Of a stretch of 64,000 bases of DNA, positions 1 through 10,310 are shown in pieces. Position numbers and translations under genes: made by a program. A model generated the notes under the pieces. It had not been told where the DNA came from. It saw only the letters and a program-made list of their open reading frames with translations, and made no database searches. Numbering within the stretch: position 1 is the stretch's first letter; every line of letters starts with the position of its first letter. The DNA comes from Bromus sterilis (lineage: Eukaryota; Streptophyta; Magnoliopsida; Poales; Poaceae): assembly GCA_950022295.1 (NCBI GenBank), contig OX465596.1, positions 1,426,001-1,490,000 of the forward strand, read 5' to 3'.

Positions 1-1279
1 CACGAGGACGCCTCAGCCTTCCAAGCCTGACCCTCTTGGGAGAAGGGGCCGGAGCAGCAGCCGAAGGGGAAGGCCCAACAAAAGGAGCAGCAGGAGGGAC
101 ATCATCACCTAACGCAGCATGATCTTCAGCATCCAAAGGACGCGATCGCTTCACACGAAAGGGACTCGAGTCCTCACTATCTCCAGTCTCCACTAGCACA
201 ATCTCAGCATCAACAGCCGGCGCAGCATTATCAGCTGCGGAAGCATCAGGCTCTTCAAGAATATCGGCGTCCTCCGGCTGTGGAGGATTACACGGCACCG
301 GAGCATGGCCCTTCAAGGCAAGCAATGTCAACAACAAAACAAAACTAGGTACTCGTCCAGACAAAAGAATAAACACGGGCACCAACCGGCGGCGGAGAAT
401 GATCAGAAGCATATGGAAGGACAAGGCGCATCTCGGAAATACTTAAGCACTTGGTCACATGCTGGATACGAGCTAGCAAGGCATCAGGTTCTAACTCTTC
501 AGGCGAGCATCTCGTCGAGTCACCGAGTCCCTCGTACTGCCACAGAGGTGAGCTCGATGCTGCAACAGTTGAACTCGCCTCCCCACAAAAACAGAGATAA
601 GTTGACCACCAGTCAAGTTATCCTTCAACACAGAAATCCTCTCCAAAAACGGAGTCAGCTCAGACGACTCCACCTCGGTCAAAGAATGAGACCACGAAGG
701 CTGTCTGACCACCCGCGTGCCCGGATTGAAAGAAGAAAGACCAAATTGCTGACCAACAACGAAGCGATCCTTCAGATAAAACCAGCCTCTTCGCCAGCCA
801 CTAACGGAATCAATCTTCTCCAAGTCAAAATATGAATGTTTATCCCCAATGGAGACACCCACTCGACCCACTGCGTACTCAGAGTTCATCCTTTTTACAT
901 TAAAAAGGCGCCTCCAAAGTCCCCAATGGGGGTAAATCCCCAGGAAGGCCTCGCAAAGAGTGATGAAACACGCAATGTGCAAAATCCCATTGGGAGTCAG
1001 GTCATGCAACTGGAGCCGATAGGAATACAGCAAGCCCCGAACGAAAGGATGCAGTGGAAGAACAAACCCACGGTGGAAGAAAGCCTGGAAGCATACCCGC
1101 TCGTCCGCCGCCGGCGCTGGAATCGACTCATCACCAGGAATATGGACATCGCCCGTCACCACCATGCCATCAGCAACCAGCGCATCCAGATCTCCAGCCC
1201 CGAACGTGAACCGCTCCCACTTGCCGGACATCTTGGCCGACTCGATAGCAGCACGGGGGCGCTTGGACATAGATCTCAC
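1..1279 (-). pseudogene. Antisense extra ORF of Tat-type gypsy element (Transposase_28-like domain), frameshifted
   Basis: Reading the minus strand from 1279, the first 262 codons carry the plant domain catalogued as 'putative gypsy type transposon' (Transposase_28), recognisable by HPFVRGLLYSYRLQLHDLTP and a following Gly/Trp/Arg-rich stretch. Homology continues past the stop at 491: the frame YEGLGDSTR / CSPEELEPDA is open in the neighbouring frame, which implies a 1-bp loss near 545-560. A TAG at 345-347 and another frame change before 300 follow. The last part (1-300) is an acidic, Ala/Pro-rich tail ending in a basic patch (VKRSRPL). The ORF lies antisense to its host retrotransposon. Its function is unknown; despite the domain name it has no recognisable transposase chemistry. 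It is broken and unlikely to make protein. Confidence 0.75.
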
Positions 1280-2536
1280 AGCAGCACGCAGAAGAGAAAA
1301 GACGAAGGCTCGGGAACACGAAATAAGCAGAGAAAAAGGAGGAAGGCAATGGCTGAGTAAAACCTACAATTTACCCAGCCACATGGTATTTAACTCAAGA
1401 GCCTAGCAAGAAGGGCCACCATGCAACCTTTTTGCCCAGTAAAACATGGCACGGCCCCATACAGAGGCGAAAAGTATGGAAAATTCAACCGGCGCAATAA
1501 CAACACCGCCCACTACGCACGCAAAAAGAGGACCATGATCGCGCGACGCGAAAATTTCGGCGGGACAGCGCCAAGTCATTTCCCACGACAGATCGCAACG
1601 GTCAAAAAAATTGCAGAAGACCACGCCAACGTCATATCACAGCAAGGCGTACTGAGTACGACATCAAGGCCTTGAGATTCCATCTCTCGGATCTTTTTCC
1701 CGATGAAGAAAAAACATCTTACTCCCATCGGGAGAGTACATCATAAGAGTCCCGGGTGCTCCCTCACCTAAAGGTCAGCCATGTGCTCGAGTGACCACTC
1801 GCACTTATGAGAGTCTCGGGTGCTCCCTCAACCCGACGTAAGACAAACATGCATTCGCCAAGACCATACGACGCTAAGAGTCTCAGGTGCTCCCTCACCT
1901 CAAGAGCCGAAACGGCATTCGAGTGATTACTCGCGAAAAAACCCCCGATTGAGCACTCGAAACAAAGCTCCTCGGGTGAATGAGTGAACAGCTCGCTTGA
2001 TGTTTTGTTCCAAGCGGGTGCAATGCTATAAGGCTCCGCGCCTCAAAAACACACATTCCTGGAACACGACACACTGTGCCCAGATGCCACGCAAGATTAG
2101 CGTGTAGGTAAGACCCTGCTGCGAAGTACGGTCGGGCTGGGACTTGCCGAAGAGCGATTTCACTCCCAACCTTTCCCATGCGCTGCGCATGATAGAAAAG
2201 TCGGGCGGACGCGCCTTAGGCTATGCACATTACTGGCGGCAAACGAACACCGTAAGACCTGAAGCGGCCGGACTTTTGCTCGACACCAGTGTTCCAAACT
2301 CACGTCGAGGCACGTGGGTTTGATTGGGCTACTGTGGTATTTGCCCTAGTGCAATTCACCAAGGCTCGACCCGTCGACTCCTTGGGCCCTTTCAGCTTAA
2401 CATCCCTAGAAACAGGTTTTGTCATGGCCACCAGACTGCCAGCGACCCGCGGATGAACCGCGCATACCAATAACCGACAAATAAAATGTACTCGAGTCCC
2501 TGCGCGACTCTTCGAGTCCCCTAGGCACTCGGGGGC
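1280..2536. other. Spacer between antisense ORF and polypurine tract of the Tat element
   Basis: No gene seen. The segment holds three spaced copies of a GTGCTCCCTCA motif, several CTCGAGTG-type words, and ends in the G-run that forms the left part of the element's polypurine tract. The Athila-like element begins at 2537. Confidence 0.6.
1744..1899 (+). repeat. Three spaced tandem repeats in the Tat spacer
   Basis: The words AGAGTCcCGGGTGCTCCCTCA (about 1745), AGAGTCTCGGGTGCTCCCTCA (about 1810) and AGAGTCTCAGGTGCTCCCTCA (about 1877) recur every 65-67 bp with diverged spacers containing ACTCG words. Such arrays are common in the 3' untranslated part of Tat/Ogre-type elements. Confidence 0.6.
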
Positions 2537-4121
2537 TGCTTAGCGGCTTCTCGCCCTTCGTTGGTGAGCCCCAAGTGGAAGGCGTGATGCAGTGCAGCAG
2601 CGAGTTTCCCTCGGTGAAGATACCAAGGTTTGTCTCCCGTAGGACTCCGGATATGATAAGTAGGTGTCAGCGGCGCGACTGACGTGGACCTGCACACAGA
2701 CACAGATAACTTTGTTCCCAACGAAGTTCAGAGAGGTTGTCAATCTCTCCGGTCTTGTTGTTCACAAAGGGTAAAACACAAGGGATAATGATAGCAAGTA
2801 AAAGTAGAAAAGTAAAGATAGCTTGGAAACAGTAATGAGGATATGGACCGGGATACGTGATGTTCGCTAGTGATGTCTCTCTCCCAAACGACGATAAAAC
2901 TGCTATGCGAGGTAAACAAATTACAGAAGGGCAATTGACAGGATTATGAACACACCGCAATGCTAACTATGCTACAAAAGAAAGGAAGAGGTTCAAAAGC
3001 ACGGGCAGTACGCCAAAGTAAGTAGACCGAAATCCATCTGCATCTACTACTAATCATCCACCTTGAGATATCTATCTAGAACATCTCACCGGTATTAAGT
3101 TGCGAGCCCCACCCAAAGTGTAAACCCAAAGCAATAGACAACTGCATTAAAAAGAACTCTGCGTAAAGTAAACAATCCTTGTAACCGTGGCTACAAGCAC
3201 CGTTGTTTTCCCCCTTGTGGCAACAACACATCCCCTAGACTCATGTTTCTGTCACTCAAGCGTGTCATCGGGGAGGCATGAACCCACAATCTAGCACAAC
3301 GCTCCCTCTTGGAGTCACTACCTACTACTTGGCCAAAGCAATAAACAGCAACGGAGACCATGCAAGAATAACTTAGGAACAACAATATAAAAGATAGAAA
3401 CCAAATATATTACTCTATCACAATCTGAACATAATCTCATAATCCATCAGATCAGATCAAACTCAACATAGCAATTGCAGAAATATTACAAAGGTGTCTC
3501 GATCATGTAGGGCAGCTCACGAGGTCTAAACAATGAAGATCAAAGAGGGGAGGAGAACATCACATAGCTACTGATCACGGACCCATGGTCCAAGGAAAAC
3601 TACTCACAAGACATCCCGGGAGCATCCATGGTGGAGAGGAGACTCCCGGAGGTCAATCCTCCCTCCGGCAGGGTGCCGGGAAGAGGTCTTCTGGTTCTCC
3701 CGATCTTGGAAGAGGAATAGGGTTCCTCTTTTGGAGTTTTCCCGTGACGGGGGATAAATAGGCGAAAGGAGGCAGCTAGAGGTGGGCCAGGGGCCCCAGG
3801 CACCCCCCCCTGGCGCGGCCAGGGGTGGGGCCGCGTCGGGTGGCCGCCTAGGCCCCCCTGGCTCCCCTCTGGCCCCTCCCGGGCTCTTCTCGAAGCTTCC
3901 GTCACACTGATTTTTTATCTGAATTTTCCCGAATTTTTCTGGCACTTTTTATATGGGGGAAAACTGAAATAGAAAAACAGCAGAAAACAGGAACTGGCAC
4001 TGGGGTGCACTGAGTTAATAGGTTAGTCCAAATATGATCAAAAGTGTATCTAGATCATAGCAATATCACACAAAACATGCATGGAGCAAGCAGAAATTAT
4101 AGATACGTTTTGGACGTATCA
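2537..4121 (-). repeat. 3' LTR of Athila-like element 1
   Basis: On the minus strand it begins TGATACGTCCAAAACGTATC and ends CGCTAAGCA. It is 1,585 bp, 37 bp shorter than its partner, mainly because a GCGGCGG-rich stretch present at about 9036-9075 is missing at about 3710 and a small GTATGAAA repeat is missing near the LTR start. The sequence upstream in element orientation, AAACTTGGGGATGT, is the polypurine tract. Confidence 0.9.
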
Positions 4122-6847
4122 ACATCCCCAAGTTTAATTCCTGCTCGTCCTCGAGTAGGTAAATGATAACAAGCATAATTTCTGTGGTGACATGCTAGCA
4201 ACCATAAAAGAACTTTGAAAAGTAAAGCAATCAAGGTTAGAGATTCAATTCAAGTCATAACATGCAAGAGTCTATATTAGCATTGAAACAAGTAACAAAA
4301 GAACAAAAAGTGCAAGAGCTCTCGCTGTCCGTGACTCGAATGTCTCCAAATGGTGTTTGTGTGTAAGAAGGGGGACAGGGAATACGAGAAAAAAATATTT
4401 TTGTGTTGAGAACTCAATCTACTAAAGTTTCACACTTGGTCTTATTTGGAATCTTATCTTGACTCGTCCCCAGACCACTAGCCAGGTACAAGTCAATTTG
4501 ATCCACTCCTTTCCGATATTTTGAGCACTCATGCAATGGATGAGCGTAAGCACGAAAGTTGACACTTAGGATGACAAAGAGAGAAATATGGTGGAGGAGG
4601 AAGACAAAAAGGATGAGAAGGGCTCACATCAATAAGGGCAATCATAGGCAAGAGATGCCAAATGATAGATATGATGTGAGGAGTAGGGATTGCCATGCAA
4701 CGGGTGCACATACGAGCTAGGAAGATCTCCAAACTATATGTATAAAGATCATCTCTATGGAGTACAGATATAAAGGGAGTACTAGTGTGGATCTCTCAAA
4801 AGGATAGTAGTCTTGCCCCTTTCTCTCTTTTTATTTATTTTCTCTTTTTTCTATTTTTTTGTATTTTTTGTGGCCTCAATGGCTCTTTCTATTTAACTCT
4901 CATTTGTCCTCTTTGGGATCTTTTAATGTGTCCACTTTGGGATCTTTTCCTCACTTAAGGGCAACACTCTATTTTACAAGAAGGTAAAGGAGATCTTTCA
5001 CACTTTACAAGGTACTCAAAATCATAAAGAAGATGTAACTATCATGATGTATGCAATGTATGTCGCTGCCAGTGTAGCAGGAACATGTATGACATGAAGA
5101 TCAAGTCATGAAGAGGTGGAAGTTGCATGGCAATGTAACTCGGAAAGGCTATGGAAATGCCTTGATAGGTAGGTATGGTGGCTGTTTTGAGGAAAGATAA
5201 AGGGAGGCTTATGATGACAGAGCGTATCATGCCAAGGGTTTGGATGTACCGACGAAGGTGGACACCAACTCTCGGAGTGAGAAGAAGGTAATGCACGGCA
5301 CGGGAAAGGCTAGCAAAATATGGGAAGGTGGAAGTGTCAACTCTCAATACTTACATTAGTCTAAAGAACTCATGCACTTATTATCGGTAACTCTCAATCT
5401 AATGAGGAGGTTCACAAAGAGACAAGTACCCTGAGGAGGAGTGTATGGGGGTTTGGTTATCCTTGCGCATCCTCGACTCATGGTACGTGAGTGTACTCTA
5501 ATATTCGACCCCTCAGAAGAGTAGTGATCCGTCTAGTAGCTAGAGTTCTCAAATAGTTTTGTAGGTTTTGAAAATAAACACGGATTGCCCAAAATAAGAC
5601 ACCTATCACGAATAGGCAAGAGCTCTTGACACCAAAAGTCCAAACATTAATCATAACAATACCTCAAAACTATTGCAAGCTACTACTAAAATTAAATAGC
5701 AACCTTAATCACCTACTTTCAAGACAATACACAACTCAGTGCAACAACCAACTCTCTTTAACAAGATAAACATGAAAACTAAAAAGAGTTCCAGCAACAA
5801 ACTAAACAAAAGCCAAGGCTCTTGCTAAATACAAACTAAGACTAAAACTAAAAATGGCAGTAGCTATGAAAAGATAAAGAACACACAACAGCAAAAAGAT
5901 AGGCATGAAGAATCCTATGATGTGTTCTAGATTTTGAAAGTGGAGCGTGTTTCTCTCCCACACAAAGTAATAAGGGATCTAACTTGTTATGTACAGCAAG
6001 CAAAGCTAAAGAAAACTAAAAACAAAACCTAAGAGCGAGACGCTCCAAGCATAGCACATAACACATGAAGTGATAAAAATATAGTGAGACGAAGGACGAA
6101 CTGGTGATTTGTTGATGGAGAAGGGGATGCACGGGGGCATCCCCAAGCTTAGACGCTTGATTCTTCTTGAATATTTGTTGGGGATGCATGGGGGCATCCC
6201 CAAGCTTGAGCGCTTGAGACTCCTGGATCTTATTCCATCATCTTCCGTCGCACACTTGAAAACTCCCTTTATACATAACTCATCATAAGCTGATTAGAGA
6301 TGTTAGTACCCTTAATAAATAATTTTTCTCCACTGGATATAAAGATATTCTTGAAGAGCTATTGTTTCTCAAGAGCGCCAAAAAGTTTTTGCAAAGAAAA
6401 AGCAAGCTTAAGGTTTGCAAAAGTTAGGAGAGACAAAACGTGGCAGAATCTGTGAAAAACAGAACATCAGATAGTAAAGATTTTTTTTAGGGGCACTTCT
6501 GCAACTCAAATCAAAAAACTCAGAACATAAGGAAGTTTTGTAATTGTATAGAGCATACTGTGTAAAAATTTCAGCTCAAAAAGATGAACTGGGATTTTTC
6601 TGGAATTTTTCTGGTCACGAGGACAGAATTTGTTTTCTGGACAGCATGTCACAACTTTTACTTCCCTTGCCGTAAGAGGCTATAACTTGGCATAAAGTTG
6701 AAAAATAAAGATACAATGTTGTTGTTACAGTAGTAACAATCATCAACACACAACAAAATCAAAAGGAAAAACCTAAATTCGTTGCTGGCTGCCTCCCGAA
6801 AGCGTTTCTTTAAAGCCATTAGCTGGGCATGATACAAAAAAGAAGAA
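4122..6847. other. Long non-coding 3' region of Athila-like element 1
   Basis: About 2.7 kb between the protease stop and the 3' LTR where pol would normally lie. No coding frame of note on either strand. It matches 30723-33540 of element 2 almost throughout, apart from a missing stretch near 4727 (about 110 bp, present at 31330-31445). It includes T-rich tracts near 4815-4870 and two GGGGATGC...GCATCCCC hairpins. Confidence 0.8.
6123..6202. repeat. Duplicated 22-bp hairpin motif
   Basis: GGGGATGC-ACGGGG-GCATCCCC at about 6123-6144 and GGGGATGC-ATGGGG-GCATCCCC at about 6180-6201 are perfect 8-bp-stem inverted repeats about 57 bp apart, each followed by AAGCTT. The same pair occurs at 32841-32920 in element 2. 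Confidence 0.75.
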
Positions 6848-7684
6848 TCAAGGGTATCCAAGATCAGAATCATAAAAACCCTCAAATTGATTTTCAATAA
6901 GCTCATTATTCTTCTTACTAGGAAATATATACTTACCTTTCGCCATACCGCGTAAGAGTATGTGCCTATTACCAATATCAATGAACCCTTTCATAGCACG
7001 GAGGAAGTCTGTTCCGAGCACAATGTTACTTAGGTTTGGCTCCATGATGAAGAAATCCATTGGTGCAGTCCTATGAAGGAATGCAACTTGGACTTCTTTT
7101 ACATTTACTTTAATATCTGAAATATCTCCATTAGAATGTTCATGATAAGATGATAATATATCCATATCCAGTTTCAAAGAATCATAAACTATTTTTGGCA
7201 TAGTAGAAACTGTGGATCCAATATCACAAAGAGCAAGGAAGCTTTGGTTAGAGATGCTAATCCTAACAAAGGGCTCCCAGTCATCATCTATCTCCAACAT
7301 TTCTTTCTTGTTGGACTTAAGTTCCTCTACTTTACTCAAGTCTAGAGCATCCAGTCTTTTTTCAATAGTGGCAAGTCTATCTATGACAGTATCAACACTA
7401 CGATCATAAACAAAATAACTAGATAGACTATGCAAAATATCAAGAGCCCTATCTTCATCACACTCTAGAAAATCTCCTTCAGCTATAATGTCAAGAGAGT
7501 GTTTACACCACTTACAAAGACCATGGTAAAAATTTCTAAGCACAATATTTATAGATATCCAAGGCATAATTCTTTTATGTGCTTCAGAAATTCTGTCCCA
7601 TGCCTTCTTCATATTTTCTCCATCCCTTTGACGGAAATCGAGAACTTCCGATTCCCGCAATGAACCTAGTCCTAACATGTTCAT
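6848..7684 (-). CDS. Truncated gag-protease polyprotein of Athila-like element 1
   Basis: 278 codons from an ATG at 7684, just inside the primer site. The first ~90 residues are the middle of an Athila-type gag domain (AWDRISEAHKR, FYHGLCKW), so the gag N-terminus has been lost. Around residues 150-165 is LALCDIGSTVSTMPK, the aspartic-protease active-site motif with Asp-Ile-Gly in place of the usual Asp-Thr/Ser-Gly, followed by a retropepsin-like fold ending near VLGTDFLRAMKG. The frame closes with no RT. The product would be a gag fragment plus a possibly inactive protease. The protein of element 2 (33678-35651) is about twice as long. The frame is intact, but whether it is translated is unknown. 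Confidence 0.7.
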   Translation of the reverse strand: MNMLGLGSLRESEVLDFRQRDGENMKKAWDRISEAHKRIMPWISINIVLRNFYHGLCKWCKHSLDIIAEGDFLECDEDRALDILHSLSSYFVYDRSVDTVIDRLATIEKRLDALDLSKVEELKSNKKEMLEIDDDWEPFVRISISNQSFLALCDIGSTVSTMPKIVYDSLKLDMDILSSYHEHSNGDISDIKVNVKEVQVAFLHRTAPMDFFIMEPNLSNIVLGTDFLRAMKGFIDIGNRHILLRGMAKGKYIFPSKKNNELIENQFEGFYDSDLGYP

Positions 7685-7834
7685 CTAAACAAGGAGGACT
7701 ACTAACAGTAAGATAAATAATTTTTTTGTAAATTTTGATAAAAGACACAAAGATAAAAACTGAAAGATAAACTAACAAGACTAAAAAACAAAGGTAAAGG
7801 GTAGTGTGAAACTCCCCTATCTTAGCACTCGGAG

Positions 7835-7852
7835 TTCTCGGCAACGGCGCCA
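7835..7852 (-). promoter_or_regulatory. Primer-binding site (tRNA-Asp) of Athila-like element 1
   Basis: The minus-strand TGGCGCCGTTGCCGAGAA lies 10 bp inside the 5' LTR. It is the complement of the 3' end of plant tRNA-Asp except for one position; element 2 has the perfect form. First-strand cDNA synthesis would start here. Confidence 0.8.
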
Positions 7853-7862
7853 GAAATTCTCT

Positions 7863-9484
7863 TGCTTAGCGGCTTCTCGCCCTTCGTTGGTGAGCCCCAA
7901 GTGGAAGGTGTGATGCAGTGCAGCAGCGAGTTTCCCTCGGTGAAGATACCAAGGTTTGTCTCCCGTAGGACTCCGGATACGATAAGTAGGTGTCAGCGGC
8001 GCGACTGACGTGGACCTGCACACAGACACAGATAACTTTGTTCCCAACGAAGTTCAGAGAGGTTGTCAATCTCTCCGGTCTTGTTGTTCACAAAGGGTAA
8101 AACACAAGGATAATGATAGCAAGTAAAAGTAGAAAAGTCAAGATAGCTTGGAAACAGTAATGAGGATATGGACCGGGATACGTGATGTTCGCTAGTGATG
8201 TCTCTCTCCCAAAAGACGATAAAACTGCTATGCGAGGTAAACAAATTACAGAAGGGCAATTGACAGGATTATGAACGCACCGCAATGCTAACTATGCTGC
8301 AAAAAAAAGGAAGAGGTTCAAAAGCACAGGCAGTACGCCAAAGTAAGTAGACCGAAATCCATCTGCATCTACTACTAATCATCCACCTTGAGATATCTAT
8401 CCAGAACATCTCGCTGATATTAAGTTGCGAGCCCCACCCAAAGTGTAAACCCAAAGCAACAGACAACTGCATTAAAAAGAACTCTGCGTAAAGTAAACAA
8501 TCCTTGTAACCGTGGCTACAAGCACCGTTGTTTTCCCCCTTGTGGCAACAGCACATCCCCTAGACTCATGTTTCTGTCACTCAAGCGTGTCATCGGGGAG
8601 GCATGAACCCACAATCTAGCACAACGCTCCCTCTTGGAGTCACTACCTACTACTTGGCCAAAGCAATAAACAGCAACGAAGAACATGCAAGAATTACTTA
8701 GGAACAACAATATAAAAGATAGAAACCAAATATATTACTCTATCACAATCTGAACATAATCTCATAATCCATCAGATCCGATCAAACTCAACATAGCAAT
8801 TGCAGAAATATTAGAAAGGTGTCTCGATCATGTAGGGCAGCTCACGAGGTCTAAACAATGAAGATCAAATAGGGGAGGAGAACATCACATAGCTACTGAT
8901 CACGGACCCATGGTCCAAGGAAAACTACTCACAAGACATCCGGGGAGAATCCATGGTGGAGAGGAGACTCCCGGAGGTCAATCCTCCCTCCGGCAGGGTG
9001 CCGGGAATAGGTCTTCTGGTGCTCCCAATCTTGGAAGCGCGGCGGCGGCGGAACAGAGGCGAGTTTGCGGAATAGGGTTCCTCTTCTGGAGTTTTCCCGT
9101 GACGGGGGATAAATAGGCGAAAGGGGGCAGCCAGAGGTGGGCCAGGGGCCCCAGGCGCCCCCCTGGCGCGGCCAGGGGTGGGGCCGCGCCGGGTGGCTGC
9201 CTGGGCCCCCTTGGCTCCCCTCTGGCCCCTCCCGGGCTCTTCTCGAAGCTTCCGTCACGCTGATTTTTTATCTGAATTTTCCCGAATTTTTCTGGCACTT
9301 TTTATATGGGGGAAAACTGAAATAGAAAAACAGTAGAAAACAGGAACTGGCACTGGGGTGCACTGAGTTAATAGGTTAGTCCAAATATGATCAAAAGTGT
9401 ATGAAAGTGTATCTAGATCATAGCAATATCACACAAAACATGCATGGAGCAAGCAGAAATTATAGATACGTTTTGGACGTATCA
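7863..9484 (-). repeat. 5' LTR of Athila-like element 1
   Basis: The 1,622-bp partner of the LTR at 2537-4121, with the same ends and near-identical sequence by eye. A minus-strand TATA-like box (CCTATTTATCCCCC) lies near 9105-9118, which would place transcription start within the LTR. Long GC-rich open frames here on both strands are compositional and not genes. Confidence 0.9.
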
Positions 9485-9492
9485 GGGGCTAC

Positions 9493-9921
9493 TGACGAGG
9501 GGGTGACCCCACGACTCCTACGGATAAGCCTACCTGGTGTCCATGAAGACAGAAGGCCCATGAAGATACAGCCTCGGTCCGCTAGTTGGCACCGACTTAG
9601 GAGTCCAGACTCACAAGGAAGGTGCGAAGACCTGCTGTACGGAGCAAGCTAGGGTTAGGAAAGCTTACATGTACACGTAGATGTAGACCTAGCCCGGTAT
9701 ATAAGGGCTAGGAGGGGTGACGCCAAACGCATCTAATATCACCTGTAACCCTAGCCTTGAGCGCTCCAGCCTTGGCCTCCACTGTAATCGCATATCCCCT
9801 ATCAATAATATCGAGCAGGAGCGAGCCTTCCTGTTTGCCGACGAGCTATCGTCCAACCTGTGCATCTCATGACTAACCCAGGGTCCCTGACCATGGGATT
9901 TGCCGGGGTTGATCCCCGTCA
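9493..9921 (+). repeat. 3' LTR of the left Tat-type gypsy element
   Basis: It starts TGACGAGGGGGTGACCCC directly after the polypurine tract and ends GATCCCCGTCA, giving TG...CA termini and 429 bp. A plus-strand TATA box (GGTATATAAGGGC) lies near 9700. The next five bases, CTATG, are a plausible target duplication because the LINE reading frame (ATG ACT GCT CAC...) picks up there; the matching left copy is outside the window. Confidence 0.65.
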
Positions 9922-10310
9922 CTATGACTGCTCACCTAGCTGAAGTTTTTGATTGCTCCATTCAAAGTTGTCAGAATCGCGATTATGGATCGGATCGGAA
10001 AGTCCTCGGTGGAATCGAATCGTAGAATCGAGTCGTAGAATCTAAGATTCTAACTGATTCTACCAATACTAGATTTTTAGACATTTCTGATAATTCAAGA
10101 GTGTCTAACAATGTTTATTTTCTAAGAGAATGAACAAAATATAACATAGCATAATTAGTAGAATAAATCCATAACCACAAGTAGAATTTGGCATAAGCCA
10201 TAGGTCTCAAACATACAAGTTCATAAAATTAAAGGGCATAGGCACAGATGTGCAGGTTCAACCTAAGCAAACAGTACTAAATAATTCACTACATTAGTGA
10301 AGAAGAACAC

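Larger units (their letters stand above)
2537..9484 (-). mobile_element. Complete Athila-like LTR retrotransposon 1 (gag-protease only)
   Basis: A structurally complete 6,948-bp element on the minus strand. LTRs are at 2537-4121 (3') and 7863-9484 (5'), both with TG...CA ends, flanked by the perfect 5-bp duplication GGGGC. The 5' LTR is followed by a primer-binding site matching plant tRNA-Asp, typical of the Athila lineage. The only coding region is a truncated gag-protease ORF (6848-7684). No reverse transcriptase, RNase H or integrase is present in the 3.7-kb interior, so the element depends on enzymes from elsewhere. It resembles element 2 at 29104-37383 along most of its LTR and 3' region. 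Confidence 0.9.
1..9921 (+). mobile_element. Tat-lineage Ty3/gypsy element, 3' end (interrupted by 2537-9484)
   Basis: The 3' end of a plus-oriented gypsy element enters from the left edge. In order it has an antisense extra ORF (1-1279), a non-coding spacer, a polypurine tract ending in GGGGGCTAC, and an LTR (9493-9921). The tract is split: its left part ends at 2536 and its last bases are at 9485-9492, because an Athila-like element sits between them with the 5-bp duplication GGGGC on both sides (2532-2536 and 9485-9489). The antisense ORF upstream of the 3' LTR and the LTR start TGACGAGGGGGTGACCCC resemble the second gypsy element in this window (28354 onward), which has full Tat-type pol domains. 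Lineage assignment is therefore by analogy. The element inserted into a LINE, whose reading frame resumes at 9922. Confidence 0.7.

Noticed and set aside
305..1406. Plus-strand open frames at 305-835, 836-1360 and 1164-1406
   Set aside because: They lie opposite the recognisable antisense Transposase_28-type ORF and have no domain features of their own.
1744..1899. CRISPR-like spaced repeats
   Set aside because: Only three diverged repeats, with no cas genes, in a retrotransposon spacer of a plant genome.
3600..3945. Pro/Gly/Arg-rich frames in the Athila LTRs (also 8910-9325, 18201-18657, 30147-30601, 36808-37262)
   Set aside because: They recur at the same LTR position in every copy and arise from GC-rich U3/R composition, with no conserved protein signal.
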